From: Streptomyces davaonensis JCM 4913
GTDB taxonomy: Bacteria; Actinomycetota; Actinomycetes; Streptomycetales; Streptomycetaceae
Direction: 5' to 3'
DNA length: 64,000 nt
NCBI RefSeq assembly: GCF_000349325.1
Contig: NC_020504.1
Coordinates: 7,606,326 to 7,670,325, forward strand
The notes beneath the pieces were generated by a model that saw nothing but the letters and a program-made list of their open reading frames with translations, did no database searches and was not told where the DNA came from. The position numbers and the translations under genes are program-made. Below, in pieces: positions 55,338-63,087 of this stretch. Numbering within the stretch: the first letter of the stretch is position 1; the number at the start of each line of letters is the position of its first letter.

Positions 55338-56319
55338 CCTCCGCCCCCTCGATCGCCGCCACCGAATACGTGGCGCCGCCCCTGCGTGCCCGCACGCTCC
55401 CGATCACATACCCACCGGCCGCGGTGAGCACCCCGGCGACGATCGCGCCCGCGCGGCCCGCGCCGCCGGGCCGGGCCAGCACCGCGTCCCGCAGCCCGCG
55501 GGCCACCCCGGCCGGGAGCACCCGGGTGGTGTACCGGCGCTCCGACTCAAGTCCCTTGTCCGCGCCGACACTTCGGGCCACCAGCGCCTTGGACAGGCCC
55601 TCGGCGTAGGCGCGCGTGCGGAAGTACCCGAAGTGCTCGCGCGCCTCGGGCACCCGGTGATGGATCACCGCACGGTCGTCGATCAGCAGCAGCGCGTCGG
55701 GCCTGGCCCGGGTGAGGCGGATGCACAGCTCCGTCTCCTCGCAGCCCAGGGGCAGCCGGTCGCCGTCGCGGCCGATGCCGGTGGCGAAGCCGCCTGCCGC
55801 GTCGAACGCCGTACGCCGGAAGGAGGCGTTGCCGCCGAGGACGTTGCGCACCCGGACCCGGCCCGGCGGCAGGCCGCGGTAGGTGCAGCCGACCACCCAG
55901 TCGAACTCCTCCGGGAACCAGGCCGGACGGCGGCCCGAGGCCCAGATCGGCTCGGTGCGCCCGCCGACCGCCATCACCCGCGGGTCGGCGTAGCCCTCGG
56001 TGAACCACCGCAGCCAGTCCCGCTCGGCCACGGCGTCGTCGTCGAGGAAGGCGATCACCTCGCCGTAGGAGGCGGCGATACCGGTGTTGCGGCCGGCGGA
56101 CAGTCCGCGGGGGCCCGCGTTGGCGAGCACCCGGACGTCCCCGGCCTCCTTGTACTCCTTGGCCAGGCGCTCCCGGAGCAGGTCGTTGTGGTCGACGACC
56201 AGCAGCGTCTCCAGGGCCGGGCGGGACTGCGCCCGCACCGAGGCGACCGCCGCGAGGATGTCCTCCCAGCGGTCCTCGGTGTAGACGCAGATCACGACGG
56301 AGATGTCGGGACCGCTCAA
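55330..56319 (-). CDS. Glycosyltransferase family 2 (1)
   Basis: A 329-aa GT-A enzyme. ISVVICVYTEDRWEDILAAV starts the nucleotide-sugar domain, GEVIAFLDDDAVAERDWLRW carries the DxD-type motif (near 97), and LGGNASFRRTAFDAAGGF and CEETELCIRL are acceptor-site elements (EDxEL-like). A single C-terminal hydrophobic segment lies near 300. TTG at 56319 (MSGPDISV) is supported by GGAGAGG upstream and overlaps the preceding GT2 stop (TTGA). It probably adds a sugar to the glycan carrier lipid. Confidence 0.87.
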   Translation of the reverse strand: MSGPDISVVICVYTEDRWEDILAAVASVRAQSRPALETLLVVDHNDLLRERLAKEYKEAGDVRVLANAGPRGLSAGRNTGIAASYGEVIAFLDDDAVAERDWLRWFTEGYADPRVMAVGGRTEPIWASGRRPAWFPEEFDWVVGCTYRGLPPGRVRVRNVLGGNASFRRTAFDAAGGFATGIGRDGDRLPLGCEETELCIRLTRARPDALLLIDDRAVIHHRVPEAREHFGYFRTRAYAEGLSKALVARSVGADKGLESERRYTTRVLPAGVARGLRDAVLARPGGAGRAGAIVAGVLTAAGGYVIGSVRARRGGATYSVAAIEGAEDD

Positions 56320-57137
56320 GACACCTCTCCCCGGACCGAGTCGAGCATCGGGGAGTGCTCGGCCCGGCGGCGCAGTTCCCGCCGGTTGGAGCGTTCCTTC
56401 AGGATCACGTTGAGCACCCGGAACCCGTCCCGCACGGCGCGCAGATTGCTGGTGCCGTGGATCCGGAGGTACTCGTGGCTGGGTATCTCCTGCACCTTCA
56501 GACCCGCCTTGACCACCCGGATGTTCATCAGGGTCTCCACCTCGAAGCCCGTGCAGTCGAGGTCGATCTTGTCCAGGCAGTGCCGCCAGAAGGCGTTGTA
56601 GCCGTAGCACAGGTCCGTGTAGCGGGCGCCGAACTTGCGGTTCACGATCGTGCACAGCGCCCAGTTGCCGAGCTTGCGGATGAACGTCATGTCGTCGGTG
56701 CCGCCGCCGTTGGCGAAGCGCGACCCCTTGGCGAAGTCGGCGCCGGAGACCAGCGCCGAGACATAGCTGACGATCTCCTGCCCGTCGGCCGAGCCGTCCG
56801 CGTCGACCATCACGATGATGTCGCCGGAGCACGCCTCGAACCCGGTGATCAGGGCATCCCCCTTGCCCTTGCCGCGCTGCTCCACGACCTTGACCTCGGG
56901 CCACAGCTCGCGGGCCACTTCGACGGTGTTGTCCGTGGAGTTGCCGTCGACCAGCACCACTTCGTGGATCCAGTCGGGCAGTGTCTTGAAGACGTACGGA
57001 AGATTCTCCGCCTCGTTCATGGCCGGGATGACGACGCTCACCGGCGGCGCTATCGCCAGATGCGAGGAGACGGGCCGGTACGCCCCGGCCGTGCGGTACT
57101 TGTCGCCCGTGGCCGCCGGGCGCAGAACTGAGCTCAT
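56316..57137 (-). CDS. Glycosyltransferase family 2 (2), dolichyl-phosphate sugar synthase-like
   Basis: A 273-aa GT-A enzyme. VSVVIPAMNEAENLPYVFKTL (about 33-53), VVLVDGNSTDNTVEVAREL and GDIIVMVDADGSADGQEI with DAD are the donor-binding motifs. GARYTDLCYGYNAFWRHCLD and DCTGFEVETLMNIRVVKAGL match the acceptor portion of Dpm1/GtrB-like enzymes. It may make the polyprenyl-phosphate sugar used by the GT-C half of the fusion protein. It leads the four-gene overlapping operon 57137-50825. About 337 bp of intergenic DNA lie upstream. Confidence 0.86.
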   Translation of the reverse strand: MSSVLRPAATGDKYRTAGAYRPVSSHLAIAPPVSVVIPAMNEAENLPYVFKTLPDWIHEVVLVDGNSTDNTVEVARELWPEVKVVEQRGKGKGDALITGFEACSGDIIVMVDADGSADGQEIVSYVSALVSGADFAKGSRFANGGGTDDMTFIRKLGNWALCTIVNRKFGARYTDLCYGYNAFWRHCLDKIDLDCTGFEVETLMNIRVVKAGLKVQEIPSHEYLRIHGTSNLRAVRDGFRVLNVILKERSNRRELRRRAEHSPMLDSVRGEVS

Positions 57138-57474
57138 GAGTCTGGTCCCTCTCGTCCGGTGGACCGCCCGCCCCTGGGGCGGCCCGGCTGTGTGTCCGGT
57201 TCGAAAGGGGGGTTATTCACTGGCATAACTCACCGGCTCCCGCCAAGGCGACAGCCGATTGCGCGGCACGCCCCGGCCCTGCGTACCTCCACGTACGCCG
57301 ACCGAGTGCGGCACCCCCCTACCGCGCCCCGCGCCGGGTGCCACCGCGGCCCTGAGCCCTCCCCTGGTCCGCGTAAGTGGTGGTCCGATGCGGGTGAGAT
57401 GTATGACGGTATTGACGATTGCGTCCGTATGGCAAGACCTGGAACCAGGCCTCACGTTTTTGTTGGTTTATCCG
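57138..57474. promoter_or_regulatory. Intergenic region before the glycan operon
   Basis: The 337 bp hold no convincing gene. The part near 57400-57480 is AT-rich and includes CCTGG-AA-CCAGG (57438-57449), a small hairpin after the acetyltransferase stop on the minus strand. A promoter for the GT2 operon is expected here. Confidence 0.4.
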
Positions 57475-58572
57475 TTACTTCCGACCTGACCGGATCTTGC
57501 CCATGCGCTTGAGCAGCCGGTCCGCGGGCTCGAACAGCTCCGGCCGGGACACCACGACATTGCGCAGGGCCCGCACCGGGGCACGTCGTGCCCGATGCCC
57601 GAACGCCACCGGATGACGCCGGGTCACCCACCCCTCGGCCACGCTGACCTCGCGTGATTTCAGGGAGTCCTTGTATTCCTTCTGGCCCCGGCCGAGGTCC
57701 AGATAGGCGATGCCGTCGGCGGCGGCCGCCTCGGCCATCCGCAGATGCAGCACCAGACCGGGGGAGTACTTCGAGAACGCCGGGTCGTACGCCGGGAACC
57801 AGCAGGCCAGCACCCGTTCGGTACGCAGCCCGAAGTGCGCGGCGATCGGCTTGTCGCCGGCGTACAGCACCGACAGGACCCCGGCGAACGACTCGGTCCG
57901 GGTGTGGAAGAGCTGCTCCACCAGCCGAATGATCCAGTCGTGCGCGAAGCGATCGCTGCGCCCCGTCCTGCGGTACTGCGCCGACTTCCACTCCATCAGG
58001 GTGCGCAGGGCGGCCGGGTCCCGCTCGTCGTGCACATACCGCACGCCCGGGTGGTCGCGGCCCAGCTTGCGCTCCTTGGCGAGCGTGGTCCTGGTGAACT
58101 TGGGGGAGCGCTCCCGGAGTTGGCCGAGATACACCTCGTACCCCTGGTCCACGTCCATGACCGGGGAGGGGTACGTGCCGGTGGCCTCCGCCGCGAAGGC
58201 GGACTGCCCCTCGACGAGATGGTCGAACTCCCACACCGCGAGCCCGCAGGCCCGCAGCAGCTCCCGGGCGTCCCAGCCGAACCCGGGCCGGTGCACCAGA
58301 CCCTGGGCGTCGGAGACCCCGAGCCCGACGGCCCGGCCGACACCGGCCGCGGTGCGCTGGTACGGGAAGAACGCGGCGGGCTCGCCGGACTCCCTGACGA
58401 CCGCGATCCGCACCCCGGGCCGGCACCGGCCGACCGCGAGCGCGAACTCGGGGGACAGGAAAGGGTTCGCCAGCTCGGGCGAGCCGTGCAGATGGGCCTT
58501 GGACTGCATCGCCGTCCATGCCGTCCGGTCGGCGGCGGTCAGCTCGCCGGGACGGTACACGCTGATGTCCAC
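57475..58572 (-). CDS. GNAT/FemAB-like acyltransferase, CelD/BcsL type
   Basis: A 365-aa protein. The sequence VRIAVVRESGEPAAFFPYQRT and LGVSDAQGLVHRPGFGWDAR begins the first lobe; TTLAKERKLGRDHPG and LMEWKSAQYRRTGRSDRFAH are central. VLSVLYAGDKPIAAHFGLRT and YSPGLVLHLRMAEAAAADGI, then LDLGRGQKEYKDSL, are the late motifs of the CelD/BcsL family. The family is linked to acetylation or other acyl decoration of polysaccharides, and the gene lies beside the glycan operon. GTG at 58572 lies one base after the preceding gene's stop, so the two genes share a transcript. Confidence 0.82.
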   Translation of the reverse strand: MDISVYRPGELTAADRTAWTAMQSKAHLHGSPELANPFLSPEFALAVGRCRPGVRIAVVRESGEPAAFFPYQRTAAGVGRAVGLGVSDAQGLVHRPGFGWDARELLRACGLAVWEFDHLVEGQSAFAAEATGTYPSPVMDVDQGYEVYLGQLRERSPKFTRTTLAKERKLGRDHPGVRYVHDERDPAALRTLMEWKSAQYRRTGRSDRFAHDWIIRLVEQLFHTRTESFAGVLSVLYAGDKPIAAHFGLRTERVLACWFPAYDPAFSKYSPGLVLHLRMAEAAAADGIAYLDLGRGQKEYKDSLKSREVSVAEGWVTRRHPVAFGHRARRAPVRALRNVVVSRPELFEPADRLLKRMGKIRSGRK

Positions 58573-58573
58573 G

Positions 58574-59038
58574 TCAGGGAGTCCGCCTTCTTTCCGTACG
58601 GCCGCGCAGCCGCCGTACCGACACGAGCAGGAGCAGAAGGGAGCTGATCGCGGTCACGGCGACGATGCCGCCCTCGGCGGACCACCGGTGCACGGCCAGC
58701 ATCCCCTGGGCCACCAGCATGTTGACGACGACCGCGCCCGCCAGTGCGGCGATGGTCCGGCCGAAGGGTTCGAGCCCGCGCAGGGCGGCGGCGATGGCCG
58801 CGGCCGGTGCCGCGAGCAGGAAGAACAGCGTGAGCGGGCCGCGCAGCGGCGAGTCACTGTCGGCGAACGCGAGCAGCGCGCCGGCCGCCCCCACGGCCGT
58901 CGCGGCGCCCGCCAGCAGTGGCGCCAGGTCCCCCCGGTCCTGGTCGCACGCGCTGGGCGCCGTCCGTTGATGATGTCTTGAGCCTGAACGTCTGCATTGG
59001 CGACTTTGCCCCCCGAAGCGCCGGATGCCGGGCTTCAA
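58574..59038 (-). CDS. Small four-helix membrane protein
   Basis: About 154 aa. After about 40 basic residues come four hydrophobic segments (LAPLLAGAATAVGAAGALLA; GPLTLFFLLAAPAAAIAAAL; TIAALAGAVVVNMLVAQGML; GGIVAVTAISSLLLLLVSVR) and a basic tail. The start is doubtful: TTG at 59038 is the only usual start in frame and lacks a good ribosome site, so an N-terminal frameshift or alternative start is possible. It directly precedes the acetyltransferase by one base, suggesting an accessory role in glycan export or decoration. No named family is recognised. Confidence 0.6.
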   Translation of the reverse strand: MKPGIRRFGGQSRQCRRSGSRHHQRTAPSACDQDRGDLAPLLAGAATAVGAAGALLAFADSDSPLRGPLTLFFLLAAPAAAIAAALRGLEPFGRTIAALAGAVVVNMLVAQGMLAVHRWSAEGGIVAVTAISSLLLLLVSVRRLRGRTERRRTP

Positions 59039-59087
59039 TGTGGCGCAGCCGCGCGGGGGCCGTCAAGACGGCGAGGGCGCGGACAGG

Positions 59088-59128
59088 CCTGTTCCCCGGA
59101 GGCGAGTGGGGCACCTCCGGGGAACAGG
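59088..59128 (-). terminator. Hairpin terminator after the subtilisin gene
   Basis: CCTGTTCCCCGGAGG (59088-59102) and CCTCCGGGGAACAGG (59114-59128) form a perfect 15-bp stem, downstream of the subtilisin stop at 59159 on the minus strand. Confidence 0.9.
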
Positions 59129-59158
59129 TGGTTCAGGTGTTGAACGGTGGTTCAGGTG

Positions 59159-60367
59159 TTACGGAACGAGCTTCAGGAGCCGGTTCGGGGAGCCGGTGCC
59201 CGCGCTGGTGACCTTGCCCGTGGTCGCGCCGCCGGTTAGGGCCGAGGCGACCTGGGCCGGGGTGGACGAGGTGTGGTTCGCGAGGTAGACCGCCGCGGCG
59301 CCAGCGACGTGCGGGGTCGCCATCGACGTACCGGAGATGGTGTTGGTCGCGGTGTCGCTGGTGTGCCACCCGGCCGTGATGGAGGAGCCGGGCGCGAAGA
59401 TGTCCAGGACCGAGCCGTAGTTGGAGTAGCTTGCCCTGGCGTCGGTGCTGGTGGTGGCGCCGACGGTGATGGCCTGGGTGACCCGGGCCGGGGAGTACGA
59501 GGAGGCGTTGGCGTTGCTGTTGCCCGCCGCGACGGCGTAGGTCACGCCGCTGGTGATGGAGTTGCGGACCGCTGTGTCCAGGGTGGTGGAGGCGCCGCCG
59601 CCGAGCGAGAGGTTGGCGACCGAGGGACCGGAGTGGTTGTTGGTCACCCAGTCGATGCCCGCGATCACGCCTGCCGTGGTGCCGGAGCCGTTGTTGTCCA
59701 GCACCCGGACCGCCACGATCTTCGCCTTCTTGGCGACGCCGTAGGTGGAACCCGCGACCGTGGTGGCCACATGGGTGCCGTGGCCGTTGCCGTCGGAGGC
59801 GGTGGTGTCGCCGTCGACCGCGTCATAGCCGTAGGAGGCACGGCCGCTGATCTGCGAGTGGGTGATCCGGACGCCGGTGTCGATGACGTAGACCGTCACC
59901 CCGCTGCCCGCCGTGTCCGGGTAGGTGTAGGTGCCGGACAGCGGCAGCGAGGTCTGGTCGATGCGGTCCAGGCCCCAAGGGGCGTTGGACTGGGTGGTGT
60001 CGGCGAGCCGGACGCGCTGGTTCTGCTCGACGGAGGCCACCGACGGGTCGGCGGCGAGTCTCCTGGCCTCGGCCGCGGAGAGGGTGGCCGCGTAGCCGTT
60101 GAGGACCTTGCCGAAGGTCTTCCTGACCGTGCCGCCGTACTCCTTGATCAGGTCCTTGCCCTCGCTGGAGGACGCCTTGAAGCCGGCGCCCTTCTTCAGC
60201 GTGACGATGTAGCTGTCCTTGATCGCTGTGGGGGAGTCGGCGGCCAGGACCTTGCCCTCGGCCGGTGCGGCCTGGGCGGGCAGGGACGTGAGTCCGCCGA
60301 CGAGGGCTGCGGTCGCCAGGCCGGTTATCGCGGCGAGCCGGAGCTTGTTGCTACGCAGTTGTGCCAT
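59159..60367 (-). CDS. Secreted subtilisin-like serine protease (S8, proteinase K-like)
   Basis: A 402-aa preproenzyme. A signal peptide (about 1-33) precedes an I9 propeptide ([18 protein letters not shown] ... [20 protein letters not shown]). The mature domain from about 122 has Asp in [12 protein letters not shown], His in [13 protein letters not shown], the oxyanion Asn in [12 protein letters not shown] and Ser in [11 protein letters not shown]. It is probably an extracellular nutrition protease. Two Asn/Gly-rich regions are typical of the proteinase K subfamily. It shares a 261-bp divergent promoter region with the GDSL hydrolase, packed with inverted and direct repeats. Confidence 0.94.
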   Translation of the reverse strand: MAQLRSNKLRLAAITGLATAALVGGLTSLPAQAAPAEGKVLAADSPTAIKDSYIVTLKKGAGFKASSSEGKDLIKEYGGTVRKTFGKVLNGYAATLSAAEARRLAADPSVASVEQNQRVRLADTTQSNAPWGLDRIDQTSLPLSGTYTYPDTAGSGVTVYVIDTGVRITHSQISGRASYGYDAVDGDTTASDGNGHGTHVATTVAGSTYGVAKKAKIVAVRVLDNNGSGTTAGVIAGIDWVTNNHSGPSVANLSLGGGASTTLDTAVRNSITSGVTYAVAAGNSNANASSYSPARVTQAITVGATTSTDARASYSNYGSVLDIFAPGSSITAGWHTSDTATNTISGTSMATPHVAGAAAVYLANHTSSTPAQVASALTGGATTGKVTSAGTGSPNRLLKLVP

Positions 60368-60442
60368 TCGAGGGAGTCCTCCTCATGGGCGACGCGCATC
60401 TGGGTGGGGGCGCGTCTGTGGGGTGGATCAAGACTCGGCGGT

Positions 60443-60575
60443 CTACGTGCGTAGAACAAGGGAGTTGACAGGCTGTCAATGAATCTGTCATGGGCACGCA
60501 ATCAAACCCATGGTGAACCCATGGTGTCCCGGTCGATTCATGATTGAAAATCTTGACATGAACACTTCCTGTCAA
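60443..60575. promoter_or_regulatory. Repeat-rich divergent promoter region of the subtilisin and GDSL genes
   Basis: Elements seen: CTACG-TG-CGTAG (60443-60454), TTGACA-GGC-TGTCAA (60465-60479), two tandem AACCCATGGTG units (60505-60515, 60516-60526), and TTGACA-N11-TGTCAA (60553-60575). The TTGACA arms may also serve as -35 boxes in either direction. These suggest shared regulator sites for two secreted hydrolases. Confidence 0.65.
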
Positions 60576-60628
60576 CACGCGTAGCTGATACGACAGTTGT
60601 GGCAGAGATCCTGCTAAAGGGAGGTTCC

Positions 60629-61423
60629 ATGAGACGTTCCCGAATTGCCGCTTACGTCAGCTCGCTCCTCCTCGCCGTCGGCGCCGTACTCGCGGGCGCC
60701 GGCTCGGCACAGGCCGCCACCGGGCCCTATGTGGCGCTCGGCGACTCCTACGCCTCGGGCGTCGGCGCCGGCAGCTACATCAGCTCCAGCGGCGACTGCA
60801 AGCGCAGCACGAAGGCCCACCCCTACCTCTGGGCGGCCGCCAACTCACCCTCGTCGTTCGCCTTCGCCGCCTGTTCGGGCGCCCGAACGGGTGATGTTCT
60901 GAACAACCAGATGGGCTCGCTCAACTCCTCCACCGCGCTGGTCTCCATCAGCATCGGCGGCAATGACGCAGGGTTCGCCGACGTCATGACGACCTGTGTG
61001 CTCCAGTCCGACAGCTCCTGCATCTCCCGGATCAACACCGCCAAGGCATACGTCGACTCGACGCTGCCCGGGCAACTGAACAACGTCTACTCGGCGATCC
61101 GCACCAAGGCACCCAACGCCCATGTCGTCGTCATCGGCTACCCGCGCTTCTACAAGCTCGGCCAGTCCTGCCTCGGCCTGTCCGAGACCAAGCGCAAGGC
61201 CATCAACGACGCCTCCGACTACCTGAACGCCGCCGTCGCGAACCGTGCCGCCGCGCACTCGTTCACCTTCGGCGACGTCCGCCCCACCTTCACCGGCCAC
61301 GAGATCTGCTCCGGCAGCTCCTGGCTGCACAGCGTCAACTGGCTCAACATCGGTGAGTCGTACCACCCGACCGCGGCCGGACAGTCCGGCGGCTATCTTC
61401 CGGTCCTGAACGGCGCGGCCTGA
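60629..61423 (+). CDS. Secreted SGNH/GDSL lipase
   Basis: A 264-aa secreted hydrolase. A signal peptide (about 1-30, GAGSAQA) is followed by block I ALGDSYASGVGAG (Ser nucleophile near 39). Block III GGNDAGFADV supplies oxyanion residues, and block V SYHPTAAGQSG gives the catalytic His with Asp one helix turn away. Six Cys residues suggest three disulfides, as in the well-known Streptomyces GDSL lipases. It should hydrolyse esters or phospholipids outside the cell. AAGGGAGG precedes the ATG. Confidence 0.93.
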   Translation: MRRSRIAAYVSSLLLAVGAVLAGAGSAQAATGPYVALGDSYASGVGAGSYISSSGDCKRSTKAHPYLWAAANSPSSFAFAACSGARTGDVLNNQMGSLNSSTALVSISIGGNDAGFADVMTTCVLQSDSSCISRINTAKAYVDSTLPGQLNNVYSAIRTKAPNAHVVVIGYPRFYKLGQSCLGLSETKRKAINDASDYLNAAVANRAAAHSFTFGDVRPTFTGHEICSGSSWLHSVNWLNIGESYHPTAAGQSGGYLPVLNGAA

Positions 61424-61449
61424 TCCTTCAGCGGTTCCTCGCGAGCCGC

Positions 61450-63054
61450 TCAGTAACTCGCTGAAGGCGAAGGGGAGACCCCGTCCGTCGGGGTCTCCGT
61501 CTCACAGGTGACCGAGAAGGCCACCGAGTTGGAGGTCGTCTCCACCGGGTCCCGGACCTCCACGCTGATCTCGTTCTCGAAGGACCCGCTGTCGTCGTTC
61601 GTCGTCACGAACGCCCGGTCCTGCTTGGTGCGGGAGCCGCCCTCGGGGAACGACAGAGTCTTCCACCCGGAGTCCATGACATCGCCGTCCCGCGACACCC
61701 AGCGATAGCTGACCTCGGCGGGCAGCTGCCCCACCGTGAACGTCGCCGTGAACGCCGGGGCCTCCTCCTGCGGCGGCGGACAGGCGCCCTCGTACTCCGT
61801 GTTCGAGCCGGCCAGGGTCACCTGCACGGACTGCGGTGGCGGGGTGGATTCCGTGGGAGTCTCGCTCGGCGTCGGCTCCGCGGTGTCGTCGTCCTCGGTC
61901 TCGGACGGCGTCGTCTGAGTCTCCGGCTGACTGGTCGTGCCGTCGCCGGCCCCGTCGTTGCCGTTGTCGTCCCGGTTCAGCAGCGCGTACGTCAGACCGC
62001 CCAGCGCCAGCGCCAGTGCGGCCAGGCCCGCGACCAGGACGACGGCGGCCCGGCGGTTGCGGTCGGGGCGGTCCGGCGTGGTGGGGCTGGGTGTGGTGGC
62101 CTGAGTGCTGGGGTACGGCGTGGGCATCGGCGGGGTCGGTGGCGGCGGCTGGTGTGTCGCGATCGTCGGGGCGAACGGTGTCGACCGGACCGCCCCCGCG
62201 CGGGGCGTGCCTCCGGCGCCGACGAGCCGCAGGTCCTGCTCGGCCTGCGCCGCCGGGAGCCGGTCGGCGGGGTCCTTGCGCAGCAGCCCCTCGATCACCG
62301 GGGCGAGCGGACCGGCCCGGAGCGGCGGCGGCAGCTCCTCGTCGACGATCGCGCGCAGGGTGCTGAGCGGGGTGTCCTGGCGGAACGGGGAGTTGCCCTC
62401 CACGGCCGCGTAGAGCAGCACGCCGAGCGACCACAGGTCGGACTCGGGGCCGGGCGTGCGGCCCAGGGCCCGCTCCGGGGCGAGGAACTCGGGCGAGCCG
62501 ATCACCTCGCCGGTCATGGTGAGCGCGGAACTCCCCTCGACCATGGCGATCCCGAAGTCGGTGAGCACCACCCGGCCGTCGTTCGCCAGCAGCACGTTGG
62601 CCGGCTTCACGTCCCGGTGCAGCACCCCGGCCTCGTGCGCCGCCCGCAGCGCCGACAGCACCTCGGCACCGATGTGTGCCGCGCGCTGGGGCGACAACGG
62701 GCCCTCGGCGTCCAGAAGTTCGGCGAGCGAGATGCCGCGCACCAGCTCCATCACGATCCACGGGCGGCCGTCCTGCGTGGCCACGTCGTAGACCGTCACC
62801 ACATTGTGGTTCGACACCCGCGCCGCCGCCCACGCCTCGCGCTCCAGGCGGGCGTACATCCGCTCCACCTCGGAGGCCGGAAGACCGTGCGGGGCACGCA
62901 CCTCCTTGACGGCGACCTCACGGTTCAGCACCTCGTCCCGGGCGCGCCAGACCGTCCCCATGCCGCCCTCGCCGAGCGGGGACAGGAGACGGTAGCGGCC
63001 CGCGATCACTCGTTCACTGCCCGTCGCGTCGGACACGGGCGCCCCCATTCGCAT
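61450..63054 (-). CDS. Hanks-type serine/threonine protein kinase with Ig-like sensor domain
   Basis: A 534-aa transmembrane kinase. The cytoplasmic kinase has GEGGMGTVWRARDEVLNREV (about 28-47) with the ATP Lys in AVKEV, the catalytic loop HRDVKPANVLL (near 143), DFG and the activation-loop SPEFLAPERAL. A Pro/Thr-rich juxtamembrane region leads to a helix (about 335-357). The extracellular part has acidic Thr/Ser/Glu repeats and a final domain of about 100 residues with Cys in YEGACPPP and SVTCET, likely an Ig-like fold. No PASTA repeats are present, so the signal is unlikely to be muropeptides in the usual way. AAAGGAG lies upstream. Confidence 0.92.
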   Translation of the reverse strand: MRMGAPVSDATGSERVIAGRYRLLSPLGEGGMGTVWRARDEVLNREVAVKEVRAPHGLPASEVERMYARLEREAWAAARVSNHNVVTVYDVATQDGRPWIVMELVRGISLAELLDAEGPLSPQRAAHIGAEVLSALRAAHEAGVLHRDVKPANVLLANDGRVVLTDFGIAMVEGSSALTMTGEVIGSPEFLAPERALGRTPGPESDLWSLGVLLYAAVEGNSPFRQDTPLSTLRAIVDEELPPPLRAGPLAPVIEGLLRKDPADRLPAAQAEQDLRLVGAGGTPRAGAVRSTPFAPTIATHQPPPPTPPMPTPYPSTQATTPSPTTPDRPDRNRRAAVVLVAGLAALALALGGLTYALLNRDDNGNDGAGDGTTSQPETQTTPSETEDDDTAEPTPSETPTESTPPPQSVQVTLAGSNTEYEGACPPPQEEAPAFTATFTVGQLPAEVSYRWVSRDGDVMDSGWKTLSFPEGGSRTKQDRAFVTTNDDSGSFENEISVEVRDPVETTSNSVAFSVTCETETPTDGVSPSPSASY

Positions 63055-63087
63055 GCGCGCGAAATCTCCTTTTCCTCACAAAGTAGC

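Noticed and set aside
55330..56904. Longer N-terminus for the first GT2 enzyme
   Set aside because: The extra 195 residues are antisense-like Arg/Gly-rich sequence inside the adjacent GT2 gene. The TTG at 56319 has a ribosome site and starts directly at the GT-A fold.
57400..57480. Attachment site or mobile-element edge at the AT-rich patch
   Set aside because: No tRNA gene, integrase, transposase or flanking direct repeats are present; a promoter explains the AT content better.
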